Source: Halichoerus grypus (lineage: Eukaryota; Chordata; Mammalia; Carnivora; Phocidae). Taken from it: a stretch of DNA of 64,000 nucleotides. Under the pieces are notes generated by a model. That model worked only from the letters and a program-made list of their open reading frames with translations, was not told the DNA's origin and made no database searches. Where the stretch lies: the NCBI RefSeq assembly GCF_964656455.1, contig NC_135720.1:110434696-110498695 (forward strand), written 5' to 3'. The translations under genes were made by a program, and so were the position numbers. Below are positions 1 through 12,284 of the stretch, piece by piece (the stretch's first letter is position 1; every line of letters starts with the position of its first letter).

Positions 1-317
1 GTTCCCTTCAAGATCCAGCCAAAAATGTCCTGTGAGTTCTTCTTTGATCTTTCTCCTCCCAAATACAGGTATCTGCTCCTTTTGCTGAATGCCCCACTGT
101 ATTTTGTTTCCATGTAGCCTGGCAGCATTCCCTTTTTCTTGGGTCTGTCTAGGAGGAGGGAGGAAATAAGGGACTAGGCTGGGAGGAAGTTTACTTCTTA
201 AAAAGCTAGCCATTTTTCAAGGTGCACTGGGATCTACCCCCTTAGAAGTACAGGCCAGATTTTCTCAGAGTAGCCTCTAGTACTAGGTCTGTAATAAAAT
301 GCATAGCCCAGCCAGCT

Positions 318-430
318 TTGATTCAGTCTAATATTTGTTGAGTGACCCTAGTAGGTAAAGGCTACATTGTGAGAGAGAATACTAGGAGACAGGAAAACAC
401 TTCTCCAAAGGAACTTACAGGCTGTCCGCG
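318..430 (-). repeat. L2 3'-end fragment, antisense
   Basis: AATATTTGTTGAGTGACCCT ... AAAGGAACTTACAGGCTGTC matches the reverse complement of the LINE-2 3' end pattern. Diverged. Confidence 0.5.
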
Positions 431-455
431 ACTTCTGAACGTTCAGGAACCATCA

Positions 456-505
<50 letters not shown>
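456..505 (+). repeat. (CA)n microsatellite, ~50 bp
   Basis: Near-perfect CA repeat from CACCACACAC to position 505. Likely polymorphic. Confidence 0.97.
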
Positions 506-507
<2 letters not shown>

Positions 508-539
508 AGTATAAAATACAAAATAGGATCCTGGAGTCA

Positions 540-725
540 TAAAATGGTTTAACTGAAAGTACCTTGGAAGTTATCGTCTAAGTCTCTCATTTTACGGATG
601 AGACTCTGAGACAGGTACAGAGTACAGATGCCTCCCCAAGTTCTCATCTAATGGAAGGGTCCAGATTCCAATCCAGATCTCCTGATTCTGAATCCCTTGT
701 TCCCAGAATGTTGCATGGACTATAA
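540..725 (-). repeat. MIR/L2-like ancient repeat, antisense
   Basis: CTCTCATTTTACGGATGAGA, GATTCCAATCCAGATCTCC, and CTGATTCTGAATCCC follow the antisense MIR-type order (Pol III SINE core, then former tRNA head). Diverged. Confidence 0.5.
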
Positions 726-992
726 AACCATAGTGAGAAACAGCCCCATAAGGGCTATAAGAATAGAGACATGATCAGAATATAGCATGGAATTAGGGAT
801 GTGTTTCTGAAAAGATGCGTTTGGAACCTAGAGCTTACTGCTGGCCCACATTGTAACTGCAAACACTGGTGATTTCCCAACCAAAGGAAGCTATGAACTT
901 CAGACTTAAAAATCACACAAAGGTACAAGTCAGAAGTTGGCTCACCTGCCAGAAGGCATGATGAAGACTATAGATTACAAATCCACTTACAT

Positions 993-1191
993 GGGGCGCC
1001 TGGGTGGCTCAGTCATTGAGCATCTGCCTTCGGCTCAGGTCATGATCCCAGGGTCCTGGGATCGAGCCCCGCATCGGGCTCCCTGCTCGGCGGGAAGCCT
1101 GCTTCTCCCTCTCCCACTCCCCCTGCTTGTGTTCCCTCTCTCGCTGTCTCTCTCTCTCTGTCAAATAAATAAATAAAATCTTAAAAAAAAA
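993..1191 (+). repeat. CAN-SINE, full length, young type
   Basis: It starts GGGGCGCCTGGGTGGCTCAG, has the tRNA-like body, a CT-rich middle, AAATAAATAAATAAAATCTT and an A-tail. It is flanked by the 14-bp duplication AAATCCACTTACAT (979-992 and 1192-1205). The near-perfect duplication suggests a recent insertion. Confidence 0.97.
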
Positions 1192-1205
1192 AAATCCACT
1201 TACAT

Positions 1206-4200
1206 TTTCATATGATCTTCTATTTTGCTCTCACTGCCACTTCTTCCACAGAATATTAATTTATTCAGCCTATTAGCTGTATCATAATTCATGTTTTAAA
1301 AATTGGTTTTAAAAGCACGGTCTCTATATCAAATCACCTAGGGCTTCGTTAATCTAGGTTTGGCATCTTCTGTTTTTCTTCCCTTTTCCTTCCTATTGCC
1401 TACTTAAAAAAAAAAAAAAATCATTACACTGTTCATTAGGCCATTTATTAGGCTATTTCCTTCTACCAAAAGAGACTTGCATGTGTGTTTTTCCTCGGTT
1501 TTAAGCCAAGATCCATAAAGCATATTCCCCCCACAGTTGACATTTTCTTTTCACAAGCCCTTGAAATGGGATGGAAGAGAATTTCACCACAGAGCTGTAA
1601 ATTATGTACTGAGTATCAGTAATAAACATTTCTTACAAAATTTTAAAGTGTAGTTTCAGAGTGGTGATCATCTGGAATTGCACACATTTACCAGCTGCTT
1701 TGGAGGGAGCTGCTGAGTGCTTCCTGCTCATACACTTTTCACCTCTTTATCCAAATTTATACAACAGTACAGAGCACATGTAGTAAACCTAAACAGAGCA
1801 AAAGAATATTTGTACTCCTAGTAACGTGGCTTCGCGGTCTTGACCTGGAAGGGGTGAGGCAAGTTGTCGTCTTGTTGGTCCTTCTCTCCCCAGGAGGTTG
1901 CACATTAAAACTGTACCAGAGAGGTTGTGACTTTCCTCTGGTGAAAAAACCTGGATTAGATCCCTTGCTTCCTTATCTGTGCTTCTCAGAGCCTTTAGTG
2001 AAAGCGTCTTCGGTGGGGGTGATGCTCCAGCAAAGGAGGGCAGTTGGCATGGGTGCCGCTGCTATTAGAGGAAAGTAACTTGTTTATATTGTTCTTTTTT
2101 CCTTCCTTGTTCTCCAGGGAGCCGCTGAATTCTCTATAGGACTTGGCAGTGGATATATAGGCTTAATAGAAATTCTGACTGCTGGAGCTTTGAAATGTAT
2201 AGTCTTCTCTCTGGGGTCTGCTAGGGGTGGGGGAAGGAGGAGCTCATGGAAGCTTGTTTGTTTGTTTCGCATTTCCGAATCTTCTCAATTCATTTTTCCT
2301 AATTCAAATGAAAATCCAGACCTACCCTAATGTAATGTTGGATCACGGGCTTACACTAACAAGGGGATATGATTCTAAAGTTGTTGTTCTCACAGCACCG
2401 TCGAGCCCCTCATATCACAGCCTCGGCCTGTTTGCAGGTGCTTCAGGTAGACTGATTGAAGGCCTCCAGTGCACGGAGATGTGGTTATATTGCCCTGCGA
2501 GGACAGAGAACCACAATAACCTGAAGTAGTAATCAAGTGTTTAGTAAGACGTGGAATGTCCTGTCATCTACAATTACAGATGCATTCGTTTGTGGATTGC
2601 TAGCCTGTTTTCAGTTTATACCTTCACAGTGCATTAATACCACATTCTTACATTAATATTAATTAACTTTATAAATTTCCGAGGAGATGAGAAGGGGGAA
2701 CACAGGGCCCACAGTCTTCCAGACCATTCATATTTGGGGATGGAACAACTGAAACTCTCAGATATACTATTTTCCCCTTTTGGCACTTCCTTAACGAAGA
2801 CTATCTTTCAACTAATCCTGAATCCCTGTCCTGCTAAAGCCCCCAGCCTGTGGGACACAGGCCTGTGTTAACTCCACACTTGTGGTTTATCCATGCGTTA
2901 ACTTAGCAGGCATACTTTGAGCACTGCTGTAGGTCAGGCACTGCGCTGGCTGGGCACTTTCTCCCTCTTGTGGACTCGTTAATTAAGCTTTTCCAATCAG
3001 CTCAGGACCACCGTCACCGAAGGGCCTTGATCCAAACGTAAATAGAGGCATTTGTGGATTTTGACACACTCAGCTAGACCAAATCTCTGAGTGAATCAAG
3101 AGGGGTAGCATTTATGGGAGAAAGCAGCATGCTAAATCTGGACCCACACACTACATTGAAGGGAGCGGGCTTAGCCTCGGTGGATAAACGAAGATCACTC
3201 CTTCTCCCTTGAGCCCGCTGGAGGGAAGTTCAGGTGCGCCTTTGAGCACAGATCTTCCCGGAGGTGGCAGGAAGACAGCCTGCACACTCAGCCAGTCCAC
3301 TTCCTTGTTACCTTTGTATTGGCAGCAATAACCTCAGCCATAGGGGCTTGCCAAACTGAGCATGTGTTGTTGCACACCCGTGCCCATGCTCTGGCCGCCC
3401 TCGCTGATGGTAAGTGTGATGTGCAGTTTGTAATGAGCACTTGCAGTCTCTGTAAACTGTGTAATACCATATAATAAGCAGTAATTTTCCACTTATCCTT
3501 GATAACAGGAGGTTTCTGCTGGGCTTTTTAGCAATAGCCAAAATGTGGGTGTTTTTTTTCCCCCCTTGCCAATATGATGAGTTTTCAGAGGCATCTTTCT
3601 TCTCACAGATAGATTGACAGGTCGTTTTCCAAGTGTGTCCAAAATGTGTATTGGCTAATCTTGCCTTGAACAAGTCAAAGTCAAACACAAAATGATTCTG
3701 AAGTAGCCATTTATAATAAAATGACTATATACATTCTTAAGCTCATTTTAGTTGTCTCCTGGCTATGCTTTTCCTCAAGGGATTAGTAGCTTGAAGTTTA
3801 GCCCAATAGCTTGGATGATAAAACTGCCAAGTCTCAAGTTATTGTTTTAAATTTCCTATAAGAGATTATATCTTAGGTATAAAGTGAATTCACCCTAGAT
3901 GACTTGGTGCTCTTCCCGGAGAGAGGAAGAGGGCTATTATGCTGTGTACTTTTCTCTTGAGTTACACACTGTCAAGCTTGGATGGGGTTCTGGCTATGAT
4001 TTTTTTTAATCATTGGGAAATACTTTCAGAAGAGCCATGGACTCAAGCTTTACAATGAAATCCTCCCCACCTCTATTTAAAGTCATCTCCTGACTTTCCC
4101 TAGGTGCTCGGAACACCATAAAATTCAGTGTTTTCACAATAAATTAAGATTGCGTTTTCATTAGACAGGCTTCTCCCCTTCTGAGATATTGCTTGCATTA

Positions 4201-4627
4201 TCTATTCATTCGTCCGTTTCTGTAGGCCTCTTGGTAACCACTTACCCCTATCAGATGGCTTAAGCAAGACCAACAGCTGTTGATTTTGTGCTGTCAGGGA
4301 AGTCTTATGAATCATGTTGATGGGAGCCCTGGTACTTCCGTGATCGCTGGGCACTGCCATTTATCTGTCACAGAGCTGGCCTTCCTGCAGATCTCTTGCC
4401 TGGCACTGCAGTGTGTCTGACCTGCTAGCACCAGGACACCGGTAAACGGTGGCAACTGAGATGCCGAAGTTGCCTGAGCTGATCTCCCATTTAAAAGATG
4501 ACTGTGCCTTTTGGCACAGAGGGTTGCATTTTTTTCGTCAGAACGATAGTTTGATCCTCAGTACGCAGAGCACCATGTGGGTTCCTGAAGAAAAGAGAAG
4601 ATAGACCACTTGCCTGGCATCTAGTTC
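1206..4627. other. Unique intronic sequence, no gene seen
   Basis: No repeat family is recognised apart from a short A-run at ~1406. Open frames such as 3308-3688 (minus) have no recognisable motif. Possible short L2-like text at ~2900-2950. Confidence 0.6.
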
Positions 4628-4645
4628 AAAAACAACGTACACGTC

Positions 4646-4827
4646 GAGCGCCTGGGTGGCTCAGTTGGTTAAGCGACTGCCTTCGGCTCAGGTCATGATC
4701 CTGGAGTCCCGGGATCGAGTCCCGCATCGGGCTCCCTGCTCGGCAGGGAGTCTGCTTCTCCCTCTCCCACTCCCCCCTCTTGTGCTCTCTCTCTCTCTCA
4801 CTCTCTCTCTCAAATAAAAAAAAAAAA
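4646..4827 (+). repeat. CAN-SINE, young type
   Basis: The head GAGCGCCTGGGTGGCTCAGT precedes the tRNA-like body, a CT-rich tract and an A-tail. The target-site duplication AAACAACGTACACGTC is exact (ending at 4645; repeated at 4828-4843). Confidence 0.97.
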
Positions 4828-4843
4828 AAACAACGTACACGTC

Positions 4844-5720
4844 AAAAAAGACTCTCCTACCAGCTGACCCTTTCCAAGTATCCCCTAGACAGCAAACTGA
4901 AGTCGAACGATTGTTTTCTTCTCGTGTCTGCTTGAAAATTCATCCAAATCACAGGAGAACTAGTGTGTGGTTTATGAAGACAATTTATTAGAGCTAAAAA
5001 GCAAGCAAGTTGCACTTTTACAGAGTTAGACTGCTGATCAGTGAGGTGTCAGGAGAAGTGTGTACTTGGGTAGAGACCAGGCTTCCTCCAGACCCCATTG
5101 TTGACCATGTTGCTCAGAGAAAGTGCTTCTGATCCATTTCGCACATCCATACTCTGGTAGCTCTTTGTTTCCCCGATCTGAATCCAGATACACCATTGCA
5201 GTGGCTCTGGGGTCTGGGGAACTATTGTTTTTGTTCACTTCCTCCCACGGGGCCTTCCATTGACACTCTGCATGTGGAAGTGAATTGACTGTGCCCATGA
5301 AATGCACTGACCCAGGTGGAAGCAGATTTTTAATCAAGTACCAATAGAACAACCCATTTTCTGCCGAAATCTCTAGAGTCCTAGCATTACTTGGTGCCCA
5401 TTTTCCAGTTGTTTACTGGGATTTGATTTCTAGCCTAGCATGTTGTCTTTGAGGTTTACTGAGATTGATTTAATTTAAATTAGGGTTTATAGTTCTCGTG
5501 ATCCTCTTACTTAGGAACTTTGCATAGAGACCCCCCACTACAGATAGAATATCGTGTGTTGGCAGACAGTTGTGATGAAAGTGAAGCTCTTTACTTCAGA
5601 GCAGAAGTGGTCTGCCCTACATTTGCTTAGCTTCCTTTAGGATGATGGATATTTAGATTTCAGGTTGGGGGTAGCTTTCTAAGTCGTTTGAAATGATATT
5701 ACAGACTAGTGTTCTCCTTT
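4844..5720. other. Unique intronic sequence with a minus-strand open frame
   Basis: A 104-codon minus-strand frame (5352 to 5038) has a mixed, fairly protein-like composition. The reverse complement of AATAAA occurs at ~4982-4988, 50 bp past its stop. No known domain is recognised. It could be an antisense RNA 3' end, a decayed retrocopy, or chance. Confidence 0.35.
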
Positions 5721-5736
5721 AGAAATGTATCGGTCA

Positions 5737-5890
5737 GGGGTGCCTGGGTGGCTCAGTCGGTTAAGTGTCTGCCTTCGGCTCGGGTCCTGGGATCGAGCCC
5801 CGCATCGGGCTCCCTGCTCCCTCTGCCGCTCCCCTTACTTGTACTCTCTCCCTCTCTCTCTCTCTCATAAATAAATAAAATCTTTAAAAA
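5737..5890 (+). repeat. CAN-SINE with internal deletions
   Basis: It starts GGGGTGCCTGGGTGGCTCAG but is only ~154 bp. About 15 bp are missing where GGCTCGGGTCCTGGG replaces the usual longer segment, and part of the CT-rich middle is lost. Flanking duplication AAATGTATCGGTCA versus AAATGTATAGGTCA, one mismatch. Confidence 0.95.
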
Positions 5891-5903
5891 AATGTATAGG
5901 TCA

Positions 5904-6984
5904 GATGATTTGTTAATTTTACTACACTAAAAAGTAAAGGGGAGGGACTATGGAAAAATCAGAGTTATATTTTCGAAGAGAAGACCTAAAATTTGTACCA
6001 GCATTGCCAATTCCTGGTCTCCATTCACTTTAGAAAGGGGGGCTGAGGAGGAAAAGCAAATGCCAGAGGGGATCTGGGGGAAAGGGCATGGGGAAGCAAT
6101 ATAAAAAGTGTTGTCATCATTATTTCTTAAATGAGACATTCTTTTCCTTTAATAAGAACATCTAACTTAGGTTTTCTTGAGAAATGAAGATCCTAGTAGA
6201 AGGAGATCTAGAGTCTCAGGCTCTATCCAGGTTCTGAAGTCTTGTGCCTTGTCACACAATTATGTCAAGTGATGAGACTTGTTCTTTTTACCTCCAGCCA
6301 GGGGCCATTCCGTGTCATTTTGCGCAAGAGGTCTGTGACAGCATTGTATTTCTGTACCATTGGTTTCCCTGCGTGTTTGGTTTTATGCGTTCAAAAACCT
6401 TCTGGGAAGGGGTTCAGAGACCTCACCAGACTGCCAGAGAGAGCCGTGGCACAAAAGGGGGAAGGTCTAAGGGTCAAAGGAATACTCACATATGAAAACC
6501 TTTGGAGAAAGCAGACATTTCAATCAAGTGTTGGTTACGGACATCTTGGTTATCATGTTATTTTTTTTTACCTGATCTCTAGTTGTTCTCCAGCGACCTT
6601 TCCATCTGATATGCACCTGAGGTCTGAGACCATTTGCCGCGAAGATGAGCGTGTCAGGCTCATCTTTGTTACTGACCTCTCCATCTTAAACCTTGAAATT
6701 GGTGACCTCAGTTGTTAGGCTTCAGCCGGGGATGCTGAGAGCCAAATGAAGTTCACGCCGAACCCGAGTCCTGCTCACCAGGCTCAGATTTCAGAACCCT
6801 TTCTCTCTTTGCAGCTGCATTTGTGTGTCAGTCCTGAAGGTTTTGTTCTAAAAGATTAGGGCTCGGGAAATGTAGCCAGCCCTTGGTGGCTGGTGCTTTA
6901 GCCGGTGCTCTCACCCTCCAGGCCTGCCTGCCTTCTTCCAGGACTCCCTCGTTTCTGACAGGAAGCCCGTGCCGACCTTTATCC
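5904..6984. other. Unique intronic sequence
   Basis: A 158-codon + frame (6242-6718) overlaps other frames but shows no family motif, signal peptide or start context. No repeat recognised. Confidence 0.5.
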
Positions 6985-7255
6985 ACTCATGCAGTCCGTT
7001 TTTCTGAAGTGCCTACTGTGAGGTGGGAACTGTGTCAGGCAAGAATCCGCCTGACCACGAAAGTCAGGAGCCCATGGGAGTGAGCTGATGCTTGCATTTT
7101 GGCTGCTCCGGGTGATGACCAAGAGCATAAAGTGCAGGCTGCCTAAGGGGTAGCGCTTTCCTACTCATCGGCTGCATCCCAGGCCCTCGGTGGGGGAGAG
7201 GTCGGAGCCCTGCCCTCAAGGAAGGTACACGCTAGTGGATGAAATAACATGCGCA
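6985..7255 (-). repeat. L2 fragment, antisense, diverged
   Basis: TGAAGTGCCTACTGTGAGGT and, further on, CCCTGCCCTCAAGGAAGGTA with CGCTAGTGGATGAAATAACA match antisense L2 3'-end phrases. Confidence 0.5.
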
Positions 7256-7432
7256 CAGATAAAAGTGAAAATCTGTGTTGGAATTGTGTTTAATGTAAAA
7301 TTACTTCAATCTCGCCCTCTATACTAGTGGTTTTGTTCTTGAAGTGCTCATCAGGATCTCGCCGCCGGAAAGAAAAGTGGACAGTACAGCAACATTAACT
7401 GCACACGAACGAAGGAAAATGCAAAATAAAAG

Positions 7433-7600
7433 AGTCCCTGGACTAGAAATCAGGGGGCCTGGCTCTCAGCCAGAGTTCTGCCACTGACTGTCCCAGTGTC
7501 CTTGGGCAAGTCCTTCACTCTGCCTGTACCTCAGTCTCTACATCTGTAAAACACCATTCCTAAAACAAGGCTTGCTTACGGGCTCTGAGAGCTCTGTTTA
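7433..7600 (+). repeat. MIR SINE, sense
   Basis: GGACTAGAAATCAGGGGGCC, CTGCCACTGACTGTCC, CCTTGGGCAAGTCCTTCACT, and CCTCAGTCTCTACATCTGTA give the full order of a MIR core. Confidence 0.85.
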
Positions 7601-8876
7601 TTAAAATAGTCCAGTGTATTGTTATCTTATCAAGAAAAATGTGAAATAGTTATGTAAAAGATAAAATACAATGGATTTCTCTCTAAGGCTCCTTCTAAAG
7701 TTGGCATACCACAGTTCTAAAGTCCTAAGATTGTGTGTTGGCTGGGTAGATATACACACACTGACATACTTGTATGTTGTACATATAAAATATAAATGGG
7801 AACTTTAATAAACTCTTACTTAGGAGGTTGAACCAAACCCCACAGCTGCTTCTCTCTCATCTCCCCAGCCCCGGGGAACTATCATTAATTGTCGCGAACC
7901 TGGGCCCAAATAGCCACAAGAGCTCCACCTCTAGAGATAAGCTTGCAACCTCAGATATTCTTGTTGGGAAGTGAAAAAAAAACACATAAAACCCTGAAAT
8001 ATATTAAATACCTTGAGCTTCCTGAAGATTTTGAAAGTCATAAGATATACAGTTAAGTGATATTTGAAAGAAATGTTCTCATGGTAAACAACGAACAGAA
8101 GTGCTCAAGCCCAAGGTTAGATGAGTTCGTGTTGAAAAGAAGGGTCAGGAAGTTAGGCTTTTCCTTCGACAATCACTAAGTACACACCTCCTGACTGGAA
8201 GCCTTTCCCTAATGAAATATTAACATCCATTAGATGGTGGGTATGCATTAAAAATGTTTTAACATTTGTATTTTTAGCCTGGACACAGGGGTATCAGTTA
8301 AAATAATTAGCCCTTGCCTGTAATCTAAAAGCCTTATCTCTTCATGCTCACTTTTTTCGAAGGCAGATGTTTTAAAACTGATTTGAAAATCAAATTTGCC
8401 CTTCAGTGATTTCATTGGGAAGAAACATAGAAGTAAACATTATAAAGAAGGCTTTTCAGCACATTATGCATGCAAATGTGGCAGCCGAATTCAGGTTCAC
8501 AAGCGGAGGTGGATGACTGTTCTGGTTGAGAAAGGTTGAGTTGTTTAAATGGATACAAAGGTCATCCCCCCTCCGAACGTGCTCTTCTGTCATTTCGTAG
8601 CAGGGCCGTTGCTTCGTGTTAGGCTCTGTCTGCCAAAAGGTAAGAATGGAAAGGCTTTGGCAGGCGCAGTGAAGCCACCTGAATAACACACTAACCGGGT
8701 TTAAACTGTGGGGCGCTTTTAACCGAGCCCTTGCTCTCTGCCTAACCCGGTGCCGGATGTCACAGAATGGGGTTGAGGGGGTTCCCTGCTCCTCTCAAAT
8801 ACCCACTTGCTGGTGTTGAGGCTCTGGTTATAGCCATTAACTCTGTGCCGCAAAGACCGTTTGTGATATATTTCCA
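7601..8876. other. Unique AT-rich intronic sequence
   Basis: No gene or clear repeat is seen. AT-rich with short A-runs (e.g. ~7974). Confidence 0.55.
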
Positions 8877-9035
8877 GGTCTGTTCAGTTACCCCTCAAAG
8901 GTCAGGGACTGTGTCTTACCTATTTTTGAATCATCAAAACTCAGCACAGAGGCTGACATATGGTAGGAGCCTAGAAATGATTCATGAGCAAATGAATGAA
9001 TGAACTTATGAATGAACGAATGAGTGGTTATATGC
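8877..9035 (+). repeat. L2 3' end, sense
   Basis: CAAAGGTCAGGGACTGTGTC, ACATATGGTAGGAGCC, then a tandem AATGAATGAATGAAC tail typical of the L2 terminus. The CAN-SINE at 9086 lies just beyond it. Confidence 0.8.
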
Positions 9036-9085
9036 TGGGGGTGTTTTGTTTTTTTTTTAACAGAATGGTAACACGGATTTTTCAG

Positions 9086-9279
9086 GGCCGCCTGGGTGGC
9101 TCAGTCGTTAAGCGTCTGCCTTCAGCTCAGGTCATGATCCCAGGGTCCTGGGATGGAGCCCTAAGTCAGGCTCCCTGCTCGGCGGGAAACCTGCTTCTCC
9201 CTCTCCCACTCCCCCTGCTTGTGTTCCCTCTCTCACTGTGTCTGTCTCTGTCAAATAAATAAATAAAATCTTTTAAAAA
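9086..9279 (+). repeat. CAN-SINE, young type
   Basis: Full-length element with GCCTGGGTGGCTCAG head and AAATAAATAAATAAAATCTT tail. It is flanked by an exact duplication AACACGGATTTTTCAG (ending at 9085; again at 9280-9295). It inserted just 3' of an L2 fragment. Confidence 0.97.
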
Positions 9280-9295
9280 AACACGGATTTTTCAG

Positions 9296-10281
9296 ACTTA
9301 CAGTGAATTAGATAAAGGTTATCCCTAGGGAAGAGCGGAAAATGAGATTTAAACTAATCCAAACCAAATTCTTGCTCTCTGTCTTGAAGATCAAAAACTT
9401 GAGCCCTCCTACAGGTCTGGAGAGAAGAGGTCTCCCCATCCAAGCAGGTGTGACCACCCTGCCTAAATTTTGAATTAAGAACCCCGCTGGGCCAGCTCCT
9501 CAGTGGGTGGATTCAGGAAGGGGATGATTCCCCAGGGTAAGCCAAGCATCCCCTAGGGAGAGCTTGCTGGAGTGGGCAGGGCTCAGCCTGGGCTTTAGGA
9601 GGAAGCCTGACCACTTTATGTGGTACTAATCCACGATCCAGAGAGACTCATTGAAACAGGCCTCATTAAATGAAATGCAGCTCAATGTCCAATGGCAGTC
9701 AGGAACCTTCTGGGAAGAGCTTTATGCTACACTACATTTCTCTTGTTATCTTTTATCTCTTTCTGTTTAAGAATCTTTATTTATCTCAGGTTTCTTGGGG
9801 AATGTGGTAAAAAACTTTTCTGGGCTGTTCTCCTCTAGTATCCACCCTCCTTCCCTGCTGAGAGGCTTCAGCTCCGGCAAGAGGCCTGTTCCATGTGGAG
9901 CGCATATCCCCTCACGCCTGCCCCTCTAGCACTCTCCTCAGCCTGGACAGACAAGACCGCCTTCGCCTCTGGTGTTGAAGTGGTGCTGATGGCCCCAAGA
10001 CCGTTTTCTGAATGCTTCTAGCTGAAGCTATTCATGTACCTCTAGTCATCGGAAAGTGTAAAAGGGGCTTCTCTCAACCAATGTTTGAGCACCCACTGCA
10101 CACGTTTGTACTCATTGTCCACTTTCCTGGGTCAGGTTGAGAATTCACTGAACTCTTCCCGGAACCCTGGAAAGTGGATTTTTTACATCATCAGCCTCCC
10201 TAGGAAGCCCTTGGAAGGCAAAACTTTCAGCCTATGAACAAACAAAAAAATCAGATTTCAATAGGGGAGCTTCTCTTTCTT
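9296..10281. other. Unique intronic sequence
   Basis: I see no gene and no assignable repeat between the SINE at 9086 and the L1 at 10291. Confidence 0.55.
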
Positions 10282-10290
10282 AAGAACTTA

Positions 10291-10785
10291 AGTCATTCCA
10301 TGGAGAAAAAAAGATGTGGTACATATACACAATGGAATATTACTCGGCCCTGAGAAAGGGGGATATCCTGCCATTTGTGACCCCATGGGTGGACCTTGAG
10401 CACATTATGCTAAGCAAGACAAGTCAGACAGAGAAAGATAAGTGCTGTCTATCATTTCTGTGTGGAACCTAAAAAGGCCAAACCTATAAAAAGACAAAGT
10501 AAAATGGTGGTTACCGGGGATGGGTTGGTGGGTAAGATTGATGGTGTTTAAGGGTACAAACTTGTAACAAGAAGTAATTAAGTCATAGCGATAGTACTTA
10601 AGTCATAGCAATCTAATGCACAATATAATGAATATAGTCAACACTGTACTATAATTATGTAATGTGATAAATATCACTATAGTGCCAATCATAATATATA
10701 AATGTATCAAAGTAGCACACTGTACACCTTAAACTTACACAAGTTACGTATCAACCTTATTCAATAAAAAAATTATAGTTAAAAA
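10291..10785 (+). mobile_element. L1 3' fragment, intermediate age
   Basis: Includes TGTGGTACATATACACAATGG-type and GGAATATTACTCGGCCCTGA motifs of the L1 ORF2 3' end and a 3' UTR ending in AAACTTACAC...TTCAATAAAAAAATTATAG. A short AAGAACTTA repeat lies on both sides (10282 and ~10786). Confidence 0.85.
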
Positions 10786-11155
10786 AAGAACTTACTCAGG
10801 AAAGAAGAAGGGGTGGGGTGGGAGAGGTGGAGTATATGTGCCAGATGGATGGATGACTGACCTCTTAGGAAGCAGAGACTATGCCCCACTCGTGTGTCTC
10901 TGTGTCTCTCAGAGGCTGGTGTGTGTAGAGCGGTGGTAAAGGGAAATATCTCATTGGTGTCCTTTAGGTTTGAAGCACTCTGGTAGGTAGGGGCCAAGAG
11001 AGCTAGCACCAGCGTTCTTCTTTTTACCCCTCTGCCCATGAAAGCCTCCTCCATCAGCAAGGGACAGTGGCAGCCTGTGGAGCTCTATACTTCCTGAGAG
11101 AGGGGATGGGGAAACCTCCAGGAGCAACCTCACACAATGACCCATGGTGTCGTCT

Positions 11156-11362
11156 TCTTTTTTTTAAGATTATTTATTTATTTGAGAGAGAGAGAGGGAG
11201 AGAGAGAGTGAGCACACAAGACAGGGGAACAGGCAGAGGGAAAGGGAGAAGCAGGCTCCCTGCTGAGCATGGAGCCCAATGTGGGGACTAGATCCCAGGA
11301 CCCTGGGATCATGACCTGAGCCAAAAGGCAGATGCTTAACTGACTAAGCCACCCAGGCACCC
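11156..11362 (-). repeat. CAN-SINE, antisense
   Basis: It reads T-run, GATTATTTATTTATTTGAGAGAG, body, then GCCACCCAGGCACC. The flanks TGACCCATGGTGTCGTCTT and TGACCCACAGTGTCTTTT (11138-11155; 11363-11380) are an imperfect duplication, suggesting a somewhat older insertion. Confidence 0.95.
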
Positions 11363-11384
11363 TGACCCACAGTGTCTTTTAACA

Positions 11385-11940
11385 AGGGTCCCTCAGAGTC
11401 CACTCATCCTAAATTCCTCCTTCCCCTACTGCCACATACAAGCTAATGCCTTTTTCTACATTTTCCTAATCTAGAAACATCTAATCATACTCAACCCATT
11501 TCTCTCCATTGTCTGGGTCAATTCTCTTTGCTTCTGTCTTCCCATCTCTCAGCTGGTCTCCACAGCCTTTCCCTCCACCTCCTGTCTCTACCGTTCTGCC
11601 TCTGCAATTGCCTTTATAAAACACAGCTATCATACTACCACTTGCCCACAATCCAAATGTCTCTGCCTGACATGCAAGATCTCATAGTCTGACCCCAAAC
11701 TTCTTATCCACCTCATCTCTTCTCGCTTCTGTGGGCTGCTACCTGTTCTCTGGACATGGTCTGTGCTTTCTCATCTTCATGAAACATCCATGTATTGTTG
11801 ACACCACCTCGAATGCGGGTCTTTATTGTCCATCCCCACCCCCTGCCCCTTCTCTGGTAAATTCTAGGTCATCCTTTATGCCCAGCTCAGTGTCATCTCC
11901 TCTATGAAGCCCAACCAACCCCTCCAGACTAAACTTGGAA
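11385..11940 (+). repeat. L2 fragment, sense
   Basis: Pyrimidine-rich L2 3' text: CTGACCCCAAACTTCTTATC, CACCTCATCTCTTCTCGCTT, GTGCTTTCTCATCTTCATGA, and GCTCAGTGTCATCTCCTCTA in consensus order. Confidence 0.7.
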
Positions 11941-12284
11941 TAGCTAGAATCCCCAACTCAAGCTAAATGTGGGCACCGCTCTTCCTTGATCAGTCATGAA
12001 ACTGGACTCACAGACTTAGCAAGAGAGGGGAGGGTTTCGGGCCTGGTTAAATGATGGAGCCACTTAAAGAGTTCAGAAGAAAGCATGTTAATTGCATACC
12101 GCTTCTCTGTAAGGAAGGCAGAACTGAATCTGGTTTGTTCACTGCCGCAGTCCTGCCATTTGCTAGAAGTTCAGTACATATTAATGTGCATGAAGGATCC
12201 AGGAGATCGTCTGTCTCCTGATCTAGAACTTACAAATCACAGCTGGAACTTGAGGAGTTCATGGATAACATAGTCATCGAAAAG

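Noticed and set aside
456..505. CRISPR-like or other array from CA repeats
   Set aside because: These are dinucleotide microsatellites in a mammalian genome, with no repeat-spacer structure.
937..1176. Frames such as 937-1176, 8996-9262, 11178-11360, 13350-13577 and 62958-63158 as small proteins
   Set aside because: They are translations of CAN-SINE copies in either orientation.
6242..6718. 158-codon + frame
   Set aside because: No recognisable domain, overlapped by another frame, and no splice or promoter support.
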